Positions 1-8,913 of a stretch of DNA of 15,737 bases are shown one piece after another (the first letter of the stretch is position 1; every line of letters begins with the position of its first letter). The stretch comes from Acanthamoeba lenticulata (Eukaryota; Discosea; Longamoebia; Acanthamoebidae). The position numbers and the translations under genes are program-made. Below the pieces are notes generated by a model. The model was not told where the DNA came from, did no database searches, and worked only from the letters and a program-made list of their open reading frames with translations. The stretch lies in contig NAVB01002015.1 in assembly GCA_002179805.1 (NCBI GenBank), forward strand, positions 1 through 15,737, in the 5' to 3' direction.

Positions 1-1620
1 ATTTGCTGCTTGCGCTGCTCTTGTCCTTCTTGTCCTTTCGGCCACTGGCGCTGCTGGCGCTAGCCTCGGCCTCGGCCTTGTCCTTGGCGGCGAGGATCTC
101 GACCAGCGGCACCTGCTGCGCAAGCGCGGCGGCGCTGCGACCTCGGCTCTCAAAGTAGGCCCGCGCGTGTCGCTCCACCTGGCTCCGCGCGCACACCAGG
201 AACTCACAGCAGTCGTGTCCCAGCGCCCTGCACGACAGCTCCACCACCGCCAGCTTGTGGCGCGTAGCGAAATAAAATAAAATACCAAAACAAAGAACGA
301 AGATGAGAGGAAGCTGTGACATGAGGAAGAAGAAGAAGAAGAAGGTACCGCAGAGGAAGAAACAGGAGGGGGAGTGGCTGGGGGTGTGTTGCTTCGGTCC
401 CGCAAGCCTCGAGCGCTGAGAATCGTGGAGCCCTTCCTCCGTAGCTCGGGTACGTGCGCTGGTATCGTTGGCGCCTCACTCACGTCCGAGTCCGAGCGGC
501 CGGCGTGCATGCTCACCGCCTGCAGCGAGGCCGGCACTGCCAAGCCGCTGGCGCCTCGGCTCTTGTTGACAAAGGAAAAGATGGGCGCCGCCTCTGAGTA
601 CTTCTGCCAGCACTCGTTGAGGTAGCCGCTGACGTAGCCCGCCGCCATCACACACGCCGACGTGCGAAGCTCTCTTCGTTCTCGGGTCCTTCCGCTACTT
701 CCGCTATTGTGCTGGTGGTGATGGTGATGATTGTTGTTGCTGTTGCCGTCCTTGTCCTTGTCCTTATCCTTGTCCCGGTCACGGTGTTCCCTGTCCCGCC
801 TGTGGTGAGAGGTCGTCCCCTTGCTGCTTGCCTCGGCCTGCTTGAGGTAGACCGATGCCTCCATGGAGTTCTCAATGGTGAACAGCACGTAGAGGCCAGC
901 CGGCGACGAGCCAGAGCCGGACCCGGGCCCAAAGGAGCAGCTGAGGGTGGCGTAGTCGAACCGCACGCTGCCCCAGCCCGTGTAGGCCATCACCGTCGGC
1001 AGGCCAAACAGGAGCAGATCGGCAAACATCGACGGCGCCAGGTTGGCGGCCGCCGCGCCGCCCCGAGCCGACCCGACGGATGTGGTCGCCGCTGCAGAGT
1101 AGAGCGAGGCCAGGTAGGTGATGTCGACGCTTCGCTGGCTGACGACCTTGTTGAGAAAGTCGCGGTGGTCGTTGCTGCCCATGGCCGACGAAAAGTCAAA
1201 CAGGAAGTTGGCCGTGAAGGTCTCGGCATTCCGGCGCAGCTCGTCCCGCTCGCGCTCCTCTGCCGTGCTGGAAGCACCACCCTGTTGTTGCTGCTGGTGG
1301 GCGAGGACCGAGTCAAGACCGCCACCGGCTGCCGCGGCGCCAAAGGCAGCCAGGGCCGCATCGCCGACGAGGCGCGCGTCGATCTGCCGAGGTGCGCTGC
1401 TGCGGCGCGACTTGCTGCCCTCGCGCGCGGTCTCGGCCTCGCGCTGCTCGATCAGCATGCGCTCGACGATGTCCACAAACTCAAGCGAGATGGAGCTGCC
1501 TCGCACAAAGATGTGGCGCTCGTTGTTGAGCCGCACCTCGCCCCGCGCCGGCTCGCACGAGATCTCCTGGAACAGTTTGGAGAACTGGCGGCCGATCTTG
1601 TGCTGCACGCTGCGGAGCTG
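1..1620 (-). other. Sensor module copy 2: XylR_N-like plus V4R domain with large inserts
   Basis: Residues about 1188-1600. It repeats the order of copy 1: GEVRLNNERHIFVRG (1215 onward), then FDFSSAMGSNDHRDF, then LPTVMAYTGW, then an ENSMEAS element, then C1511 in ACVMAAGYVSGY, and finally E1572, C1575 and C1583 (ELSCRALGHDCC). The zinc-type ligand set is therefore complete again. Compared with copy 1 there are three low-complexity insertions: about 80 residues of Ala/Gln/Ser-rich sequence after the first block, a Lys/Asp plus His/Asn tract (1460s-1490s), and about 45 residues inside the V4R core before the last Cys pair. The 230-nt intron 254-483 separates the last Glu-Cys-Cys segment from the rest; its donor is gtgagt and its acceptor cacaag. 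The coding frame remains open at position 1. Confidence 0.75.
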
Positions 1621-4600
1621 CTTAAGCTGATCTGGTGGGAAGATGGGCTTGGGCGGGAGCTGCTCGTCGCAGTTGTCGGCTGAGGACGGCGAAGACGACA
1701 GCTCGCCACTGGAGCGGGACGTCCCGGACCGCGTTGGGCTCGCACTGCCGCTGCTTGAAAGAAGGGTGCTCTTGCCCTTGATGGACAACTTGCGTCGGAG
1801 CTTGGCCGCGGTTGAGTCCCCCGACGAGGAGGAAGAGGACGTCGATGTGCGGGGCAGGTAGGTCTGCGTTGTCGAGAGGAACTGAGGAATGTACAGGGAC
1901 TCCTTGTGGCCAGAGGCCAAGTGCTTGTTCTCTGCAAAAAATCTGATGTGTTGCGGTAACGTCAATCCACTGGGACGACGTGGTCAGCTCCGACGTCAGC
2001 AGAACAAGCGGCGTACCGGGAGATGTGGTCGTGAATGCGAGCCTCTGTGGCCATGACAAAGAGGCAGCGCTCGTCGCCCTTGGCCTTGCACAGGAGCTCC
2101 ACCGCGAGCAGCTCCGACGGGAAGTTGAAGCACGACGAGACCCACCCGCTGCTGTAGCCGGCGCCAAGGATGCACATGGGTCCCCGCGGCGCGTTCTCAG
2201 TTGACTGCATTCAATACGTTTCGTCAGCAATCAACGACCGTTCTGAGCGCAGGAAAACGGACAAGCGATGGCGGAACATACGCTGAGGAGGGACTTGGCG
2301 CCGGGCGCAGTCCAAGCGTCGGCCTCAAAGGAGAAGATGTGGTCTGAGTAGAGGAAGAAGCTGTCGCCCGGCTCCAACCGCGCCTGTAGGATCTCGATGA
2401 AGGCCCACCCGGTGTAGGAAAAGTAGACTGGCCCAGCCAGCGTCGTATCAACCCCTGGGATTCAACTCATGATGAACATTCATCCGTGATGGGTCTAGCG
2501 GACTGGCAAGACATCGCGAGTACCATGTGGGCAGGAGGATTTTTGGGCAAAGTTAAGGGCATCAGACTTGCCCAGCGAGTGGCCAAAGTCAAAGAGAAAC
2601 TGGTAGGCAAAGTCCTTGCCCCGGTCTCCAAAGTTGTCCTTGACCGCCTGGAAGAACTCGGTTGACAGTGCCGCCGCCCTGCACATACACACACATGTCA
2701 CTCGTTACGTTGGCCAAACGCTAAAGGCCTGGGGAGCAGATTTGGTACCGGAAGAGGAGATAGCGTTCGCCGCAGACCTCAATCGTTCCGTTCTTGGCTG
2801 ACTGGTAGCATTGCGCAAAGTAACGATCCACCAGGGCCTCAGCCTTAGCCATGGGCTCCATGAGCTCCTCGGGTCCCTGCCGCCCATCATGGTGAGACTT
2901 CACCAAGCTTCTAGATGTGGTGTGGTTGAGGAAGGGAACTGACCTGGCAGCGAGGCGCATCATGCCCGTCCTTGTGTCGCCGCTGTTGGCGGCGAGAGGG
3001 GGAAGAGGTCGACGACGACGACGCCCCCTTGTCGCGCTTGTCTTCGATAATGGATCCGCCTGTGCGAGACAACCTCCTCTCCGCTGGCGTCTTGCGTTCC
3101 CTATCCTTCTCTCTGGAGTCCTTTTCCCGTTCTTTCTCTCGGTCGCGGTCCTTATCTCGTGACTCGCGGTCCCGCTCCCGATCGCGATCTCGGTCACGTT
3201 CGCGGTCCTTGTCCTGCGCTGTTACTGCAGGTGTCCCCTTCTCGCGGACGTCGCGCGACGACTGGCCGATGTTTCGATCGAGACCCTTGGGCGACGAGCC
3301 GTCACGAGGCGAAGAACGCCGTTCTTCGGCGATCGCGGCGTCGACGTTGAGTCGGCCGAGCGACTTCCGTCGCTCTCGGGTGTCTTTTTCCCTTTCCTTC
3401 TCTCGTTCTCGTTCTCGTTCTCGCTCTCGGTCACGCTCCCGGTCGCGGTCTGACCGTGCCTCGCGTGATCGCTTGCTGTCCGAAGAACTTCCCGAGCCAG
3501 AACGCTCACGCCCTTCACGTGTTGAACGCTCACGACTCAAGCCGCTGATCTTCTCGCGGCCTGGCGATTCCAGAGCGCGAGGGCTGGTGCTCCCGTCGTG
3601 GCCACGAGCCGGCTGCACATCGTCGCTGATTCGCGACAGGTCGTCAGAGGAAGAACAGAAGCTCGAGTCCGACGATCGTTCTCGGGGCGAGGATGAACGG
3701 CTGTCGATGCGCTCGCTCGAGTTTTTGCACTTGGAGGTCTTGAGCGGAGTCGGAGTGGAGGTCGATCGAGGAGAGCGACGCGAGGTGGACGGGGACAGTT
3801 TCCCTTCACTGGAGGTACCCCTCGGACTGATGCTACCACTGGGGGTGGTCATGCTCGAGGATGTACTACTGCTGTTGCTGCCGGGAGCTGAGGTAAGGGA
3901 GATGGCAGGCATGGTGCCGCTCGTGAACGTTGAGGTTGTCGTGGCGGAGGAAGCAAAATCATTATCCGAGGCCGAGAGGTCAGGAGTTACTGGAATAGCT
4001 GACGCAGACTGAGAGAGCAGCGGCGGTAGCGGCACGTTGCTGGGAATGGCCAAAGGGATCGAAATGGAAGATAACGAAGAAGGCAGCAACGATAAAGACG
4101 AAGACAGCGAAGAGTCTGTGTCATCATCCTCCTGTCGGTCCAACGGTTGAGTTGGTGATTTGAGTTTGCCCGAGAGGTAACGGGAGGTGAAACGTACAGA
4201 TTGTGTGGTGTTGCTTTCCGTTTCGGGCTCATAGGCGATGGTCGATCGTGACGGATCAGTCGGCACAGGCCCCGACCTGCAACACAGTAAGTCCAGACGT
4301 CCTTGAGCGGGGAGAGTAGAGGGAGACGCACTTTCTGAACATATTCCACAAGCTGGGCTCGGCTTTGAGCGATAAGGTGTACAACTCATCCTGCACGCGA
4401 GAAATGAAAAGCCACAAAGGTTGAGGAAGCGAGCAGCAACATTTGAAGGTTGAGTGCCTGTGACGCACCTCGTTGTGAGAGTCATAGCAAGAAAGGGCGA
4501 GCAGCTTCTGCTGTATAAGCCTGTCTTCAGGAATGGGGTAGCTGACGCTCTGATACTTGGCGATGTCCTGTGTGCGCTCGTAGAGGAGACTGAGTAGGTC

Positions 4601-6456
4601 GAAATTGATTGAGTTGTCCGCCAAATAGGTCCGATTGCCGTCGTAGATAAAGGTGAAGTCGCGTAGGTACAGCCCTGTGCCGTGTCAAGGCCTAAGTTGA
4701 GAAACCGGATACAGAGGAGCAAGAGAGGAGCTGGGCCTCACCAAAGTAGGGCAGAACGGGAAGCGGCCGCGAGTTGAGCTCCTGTCTATACTGTCGGAAG
4801 TTCTGCTTCGCGCCCATGATGGCCTCCAGCTCTGCAAACTTGGCCTCATATTTGGCAGATAGGTTCTGCATTTCACCACGGAGAGAAGACACGCTATTCC
4901 GTCAGCCCTCGCTTGTGCGCTCGCAAAGTAGTGTTCATAAAAAAAAATCAAAGCCAGTTCGTACCTCCCACAGCCGCTTGAGTCGCTGCACAGAAGAGTT
5001 GTTCAACCCAGACAGGATCTCCATGAACGAGTTGAAATTGCCCAGCGCCAAACACTCTGTGTGCGTGTGAGCATTGGCGAACGGTCAATCACAATCGTTG
5101 AAGACAAGGAATAGGATCAGCGCCAGTACCGCCCGCCACCTGGATGAACTTCTTGACAGTTGCCAACTGCCCCTTGAGGTCCTTGGATTGTACGACCTCG
5201 GTTGCCACCCAATAGCCCACCTGTACCGTGAATCGAGACGTTCATAAGTTCACTTCATTTCACTATGTAGCAGCTGCGGTGGTGGTGCATACCCGGTTGA
5301 ACTGCTCGATCATGGCGGTGATGTTGGGCGAGTGCGTGATCTTGCTCTCCTTTTTCCATTGCTGCTTAAAGAACTCTTCGGGCCGCACCCGGCGGAAGAT
5401 GTTAAACTCGAAGACAGTCAATTGTGCGGCGAGCGTGGCCGGTGGCAGTTGTAGAAGCTCAAAGTCCTAGCGAAACGCCAGTGAGGAAACATTAAACAAG
5501 ACTTTCGTAGGTACGGTACCTTGCCGCGCCCGGTCGGCAAGCTCTCGGTTGACGTCAGAGCGAAAGAGTGGGAAGAAGTTGCGAGGAACGAGGAAGATAT
5601 GGAGGGTTGGATGCTATCCGGCTTTTTATCGCTGTACAAAGGTGTTGGGATGCTCTCTTCCACCGTCTGCGGACCTGGAAGAGCCACCGCCGAGAGCCCT
5701 GTTCGGTGGCTGAGTGTATGTGAAGGTCGATTGGTTCAGTCCAACCGCTAGCGGCGCGTGTAGACACAGCGGAAAAAGCAGCCGTACTACTTCTTGCGTA
5801 TGTACAAGAGCTTGAACTCGTTCGTGCTCTCAGTGCCCAGCTGGCAACACAGGAAGGGACAGCATTAGACTTTCTACGACATTGCATAACCTCCAACGTA
5901 CCCGCTGCGTCAACTGGAAGAGCTGCGACAGGTCTGCCCGGCCAAAGGAGACGTGATGCTTGTCCAGCCACTCTCGCAGAAAGACAACCATCCTGCTCGA
6001 AGAAGAGACGAGTCTGTGGCTGCCAGCACAAGAACCAGATCCGTACCTCTGTTGTTTCGTGGGCGTTGAGGCACCTCCGTCAGTCGCAACACCGGCGCCT
6101 TCGGACTTGGCGCGCGACACAAGCAAGAACGTAACAACGGTCAAGGATCAAATGGATTTAACATAAAGATTTGCATCAATTGGATAAATTGAATTGGATT
6201 GGGGTGGGGAGTGGAGGCAGTAAGGATATTCATCCATCCAGAGGCGAAGTAGAAGTGAAGACTTCACATCAAGGATGCGGTAGTTCTGCAAGAAGGCGCG
6301 CACAAGACCTGGACAATCAATGTGAACGTGAGATAGGTGGTGCGAGTGTGCACAAAGTGGGGAAGCGCTACGTAGATCATCCTCTTCCTGCATCAGCCTC
6401 TTGGCCAACGCCCTAAAGCTGTTCCTCCTCGCCTCCTCCTCGCATGAGCCATCCAT
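1..6456 (-). CDS. RasGEF protein with REM domain, RS-like linker and tandem XylR_N-V4R sensor modules (3' end outside window)
   Basis: Predicted to activate a Ras-family GTPase by GDP/GTP exchange, with C-terminal domains of a small-molecule-sensor type. I infer 19 exons, all GT-AG and phase-consistent: 6456-6372, 6308-6268, 6105-6047, 5992-5902, 5840-5788, 5709-5520, 5466-5293, 5220-5130, 5056-4965, 4865-4742, 4674-4469, 4390-4332, 4276-2944, 2876-2749, 2678-2524, 2454-2282, 2204-2017, 1942-484, 253-<1. They give about 1651 residues with no stop before the window edge. Order: REM (about 12-110), RasGEF (about 174-421), low-complexity linker (422-866), sensor copy 1 (about 867-1090), sensor copy 2 (about 1188-1600). 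The start at 6456 places the REM domain close to the N-terminus; an in-frame ATG at 6597 would add 47 basic residues. The least certain junctions are the introns at 6106-6267 and 5710-5787. The fusion could instead be two adjacent genes, but no stop codon or obvious new start separates them in the spliced frame. Confidence 0.72.
1915..2876 (-). other. Sensor module copy 1: XylR_N-like plus V4R domain
   Basis: Spread over exons 2876-2749, 2678-2524, 2454-2282, 2204-2017 and the start of the next. The first half reads GTIEVCGERYLLFRAAALS, a segment ending in FDFGHSLGKSDA, then AGPVYFSYTGW. This follows the pattern of the XylR_N domain of phenol/xylene regulators (G-x-I...R-x-LL..A..L, G..A....G...G..DA). 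A SFEADAW element then precedes the V4R core: C1029 in PMCILGAGYSSGW, then E1054, C1057 and C1065 (E-x2-C-x7-C). In DmpR/MopR-type sensors these four positions bind a structural zinc. V4R and the TRAPP subunit Bet3 share a fold, so a vesicle-traffic role for the domain is an alternative to chemosensing. Ligand unknown. Confidence 0.78.
3106..3214 (-). repeat. Arg-Asp/Arg-Glu coding repeat, tract 2
   Basis: This is a second, longer charged tract in the same linker (RDRDRERDRES, then DKDRDREKEREK). It is less perfect at the DNA level than tract 1, so it looks older or under selection for charge alternation rather than sequence. Confidence 0.85.
3388..3452 (-). repeat. Arg-Glu/Arg-Asp coding repeat, tract 1
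   Basis: Near-tandem CGAGAA/CGAGAG hexamers on the minus strand encode alternating basic and acidic residues (DRDRERDRER pattern ending in EKEREK). It lies in the RS-like linker of the RasGEF gene. Hexamer repetition suggests length variation by slippage. Confidence 0.85.
4332..6456 (-). other. REM plus RasGEF (CDC25-type) catalytic domain region
   Basis: This part encodes residues 1-421. The REM domain is recognisable from LVRAFLQNYRILD (about 30-42) and VVFLREWLDKHHVSF (64-78), which match the helix patterns at the start and middle of RasGEF_N domains. A short Ser/Gly/Thr insert lies between them. The catalytic domain starts near residue 174 and shows the family blocks in order: LAAQLTVFEFNIF, then a NITAMIEQFNRVGYWV block, then GNFNSFMEILSGLNN followed by RLKRLWENLSAKYE, then LPYFGLYLRDFTFIYDGN. 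Every catalytic-domain exon joins in phase, and each junction restores a conserved block (for example PYF-G-LYLRDF across the 4675-4741 intron). The region between REM and the catalytic domain is a Ser/Pro-rich spacer. Exchange activity is inferred from family membership; the GTPase partner cannot be read from sequence. Confidence 0.88.
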
Positions 6457-6794
6457 GATGACGAAGAGTGAACCCACACTCAGACCACAGGTCCTGCGCT
6501 CGCCCTCGCGAACGAGGCGTCTTTTTCCACTTCTTCGCTGCTGCTTTCTCGGCCTGCAAGTAGCGTGATCGACACCAGCATACCTTTCTGGGCACATGCC
6601 CTAAAAACCGCACATAACGAACAGCACAGGAACGAACGGAATGTGGTCTCGTAGTGCAGGTGGTGTTTGACAGGTAGTTGTGGCCACTTCTCTCTATTCT
6701 TGGGCGGCGGCCCACTGAGACATGTACAACACGGCCGAGCCAAGCAGAAGAGAGGAGAGAGAACAGGCACCGGGTAGTAAGCTGGCGCCCGCGC
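6457..6794 (-). other. 338-bp gap: RasGEF 5' region and phosphatase 3' region
   Basis: This stretch lies between the phosphatase stop and the chosen RasGEF ATG. On the minus strand it holds several short upstream ATGs that stop quickly, a possible 30-nt GT-AG element (near 6583-6554, ending ttgcag), and a frame open from an ATG at 6597 into the RasGEF start. That extension is Arg/Lys-rich and looks non-conserved, so I left it out, but an upstream start or 5'-UTR intron cannot be excluded. No clear TATA box or terminator was seen. Confidence 0.45.
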
Positions 6795-7563
6795 TTAGAG
6801 CCACTTGGGCGGGTTCTCTGGGATGCCCACTAGGTCCGTGTCGAAGAGCTCGATGAATTGCTCGTTCAGCAGACGAACCTGTGACGGTGGCAGAATTGCG
6901 TGAGACGAAGATGAAGATGCATGTGTGCACGCGAACTGGTGCCTGGAAGGCACGCACCTTGGAGCCGGCGTGTCGTCGATACTCTTCAAAGATGGAGGTG
7001 AGGTTCCATCGTTGCAGCTTCCGCATGCAACCGATCACGGTACCTGATAACAGCACCATCAGCAAAATGAAAAAGGGCAGGGAGAGGACTGGGCTTACCG
7101 CTCCGATGCCGACCCAGATTGCACATCACCGAGAGAGGGTAGTTCTTCGGGTCTAGAATGAGCTTCAACGCCGAAACGACTGTGTCCTGGAGAGTGCAGA
7201 AGCGGCAGATGAGCGGCAACACGATAAGCACGCCTCTGCTCGAGATGAACATGCACCTCCGATATAGGATTCCAAGGGTTCGAGATGCGAAGTTGCGAGT
7301 CCATGCCAAGATGGATCAGCTCAATGCCTTGGTCATCTACAAAATTGTAGCTGCCACGTGCCGAAATGAGGGCCAGCCAAGCCAAAGTCAAGTCATGAAG
7401 ACGTATCGTACAATTGTTGAGTAGGATCGTCGGGTGCGAGCCAAATGATGGTCTTAAGATTGAGACGCTCAAGGAAAGGAAAATTGAGGACATTCGGTTG
7501 CCCAGACCTGTACAAGTCCTCTTCCACCATCCCCCAGTTGATGGGAGGAATGTAGTGCGCCAT
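6795..7563 (-). CDS. Siw14/PFA-DSP-like atypical dual-specificity phosphatase
   Basis: A 167-residue protein from five exons: 7563-7412, 7350-7257, 7186-7099, 7043-6958, 6878-6795; all junctions are in phase. It matches the plant-and-fungal atypical phosphatase family. The start contains [17 protein letters not shown] and [23 protein letters not shown] segment follows, and the catalytic loop is [11 protein letters not shown]. The C-terminal [20 protein letters not shown] and EQFIELFD blocks are diagnostic. Cys104 and Arg110 form the CX5R active site. Family members such as yeast Siw14 hydrolyse inositol pyrophosphates (5-PP-InsP5), with weak phosphotyrosine activity. The residue before Cys, normally His, is Met103 here. 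It is a cytosolic-type protein with no signal peptide, and its length is close to the family core. Its start is 73 bp downstream of the NMNAT stop on the same strand. Confidence 0.93.
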
Positions 7564-7636
7564 CTTGCTTAATGTAAGAACACGGCGTTTGGTTTTCGTT
7601 TCTTTTTTCCTCAGCTTTTTTCTTTCGAGACGACGT

Positions 7637-8794
7637 TCAGCTCGCGAAGAGCAAGTGCAGACCATTGGCGAAGATGTACTGCGATACAGCAGGGCCCGTA
7701 AGGTCCTCTACTCCCTCCGATCGAGCCAACCTATGCCAAGGTGGTTTGGTGGTTAGCATGTGCATGCAGGCTTCAACAAGCTCAGCGACATACCGGTGTC
7801 GAATGGCCGTGGAGCTCACGTCTTCCGTCTCCACCTCCACGAAATAGCACATCCCCTCGGTGCGCTTGCGTTTCGCGATGCTATCGGTATGTCCGGTTCT
7901 GCATGGAGCTATATGAGAACGCACGTAACTACACGAACAAGGAGGGCAGTGCACACGTGCCTGGCTACCGCCACTACGGGGATGGTGTGGGAAACGCCGT
8001 GCAGGAGCCCACAATTGGTTGCGTGATCGGCACCACAGAGGTACATGATCACAATGTTGGGCGCCTCCAAGCGGAGCTGATTCCTGTAGGCCCGCTCTTA
8101 ACTTCATCGGGCCGACGACAAGAGCGGGCACTCAAGTGCACTTACTTGATGTATTTTTCGTGCACGCTGGCGACCTCGGGGAAGTCAACGAACGTGTTCT
8201 GTCGTGCTTCCCACTCGCTCACTGCCAGCCATGGCGAGTCTCTAGTGTATTGAGCCTATGAGCTTCTCGGTCCTCAGTGGGAGAATAAGCGGTGCCACGT
8301 ACTGGAGGCTGAGGCGGCACATGGCAATACGATGCTCGATAGTGATATGTGCGACCTTGTTCCTCCGCATCTGTTTGCATGTACAGCTCAGTGGGGAAGT
8401 GTTAGGCTTTGGGAGTACCTGAGCGCACCTTGCTCCCCACGTAGAGGTCGTGCGAAGGTGACATGAAGCCGGCCACCACCACAAAGTCGTGGCGCTCTTC
8501 AAGCCTGCTCAACACGTAAGCAGTTCGCGCTGACAGGAAGCAAACGGAACACCACTTACCAGTGCTTGGCCGCCTCGAAGACTGCAACATGCATGCGGTG
8601 GACGGGCGCATAAGACCTTGGCCGACCCCATGTCAATAAACAAGTTCAGTGTTACGCCAGAGAGAGGGGGGGTACCCAGTGGATACAAGCACCACCGGCA
8701 CCTTGCCTTGCGGGACAGACGCTAAGTTGGTTCGCAGTTTGTCCAACGGAATGTGTATCTCCTCTGTCCTCTTCTTCGCCAGCCCAAGCCTCAT
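7637..8794 (-). CDS. NMNAT: Nicotinamide/nicotinate mononucleotide adenylyltransferase
   Basis: Joins NMN (or nicotinate mononucleotide) to ATP to form NAD+ (or its deamido form) and pyrophosphate, the last shared step of NAD synthesis. A 247-residue protein from eight exons: 8794-8676, 8616-8560, 8504-8429, 8370-8303, 8241-8146, 8083-7955, 7898-7794, 7730-7637. Evidence in order: PVVLVSTGSYAPVHRMH, with the nucleotidyltransferase HxxH motif; FEAAKHW; VVVAGFMSPSHDLY; EHRIAMCRLSL; DSPWLAVSEWEARQ; IVIMYLCGAD; and the late VSSTAIRHR motif followed by a QYIFANGLH end. The usual GSFNP turn is GSYAP, and the segment after CGAD is shorter than usual. The acceptor at 7899 is chosen over one at 7880 because it keeps more sequence; both are in frame. 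Start ATG 8794 follows an A-rich leader. Confidence 0.9.
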
Positions 8795-8913
8795 CCCCTG
8801 TTTTGTGTTGCGGTTCGCAATCTTAATCTTTGTTTTTTCAGGTTTTTTTGATTTTTTGTTTTGCTTTTCTTTTTCTTTCGGCGAAACATGTAATCCATGA
8901 ACGGCGCGCATCT

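Larger units (their letters stand above)
2944..4276 (-). other. Low-complexity Ser-rich linker exon with RS-like ends (residues 422-866)
   Basis: A single 1333-nt exon encodes a disordered-looking stretch: first Ser/Thr/Pro-rich, then Ser/Arg-rich with many SP and RSS steps, then two charged Arg-Glu/Arg-Asp tracts. Low complexity is mirrored on the other strand, where long open frames also occur. The exon starts directly after the RasGEF fold and ends with donor gtcagt at 2943, in phase with the exon that opens sensor copy 1. If this intron were retained, the protein would stop shortly after (in-frame stop before 2910), giving a RasGEF without sensors. That is one simple way the cell could make two isoforms, but it is only an inference. 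SP/RS content suggests phosphorylation or phase-separation behaviour typical of such tracts; no specific function is claimed. Confidence 0.75.

Noticed and set aside
709..1683. A 324-codon open frame on the plus strand
   Set aside because: It is antisense to the minus-strand sensor copy 2 exon, shows no recognisable family, and its Val/Leu/Ala/Arg-rich content is the reverse-complement shadow of GC-rich coding.
2972..4012. A 346-codon plus-strand frame rich in SR dipeptides
   Set aside because: It mirrors the RE/RD and Ser-rich linker on the minus strand, which is joined by good splice sites to recognisable domains. The plus frame has no such support.
4253..4331. V4R sensor gene treated as independent of the RasGEF
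   Set aside because: This was considered because such a fusion is unexpected. The linker exon that starts here joins in phase to the RasGEF exon upstream and to the sensor exon downstream, with no stop between them. I kept the fusion but flagged the test.
5788..5790. TAG after LLYIRKK taken as the end of a separate upstream gene
   Set aside because: No minus-strand ATG lies between 5493 and 5800 to start the RasGEF, and the REM-like helices upstream belong with the RasGEF fold. Overlapping donors at or before the TAG give a phase-correct continuation.
5555..6031. A 158-codon minus-strand frame through the REM region
   Set aside because: It crosses two good GT-AG introns and shifts out of the REM and RasGEF frames; only its composition looks open.
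7741..8253. A 170-codon plus-strand frame
   Set aside because: It is antisense to NMNAT exons that carry clear family motifs.
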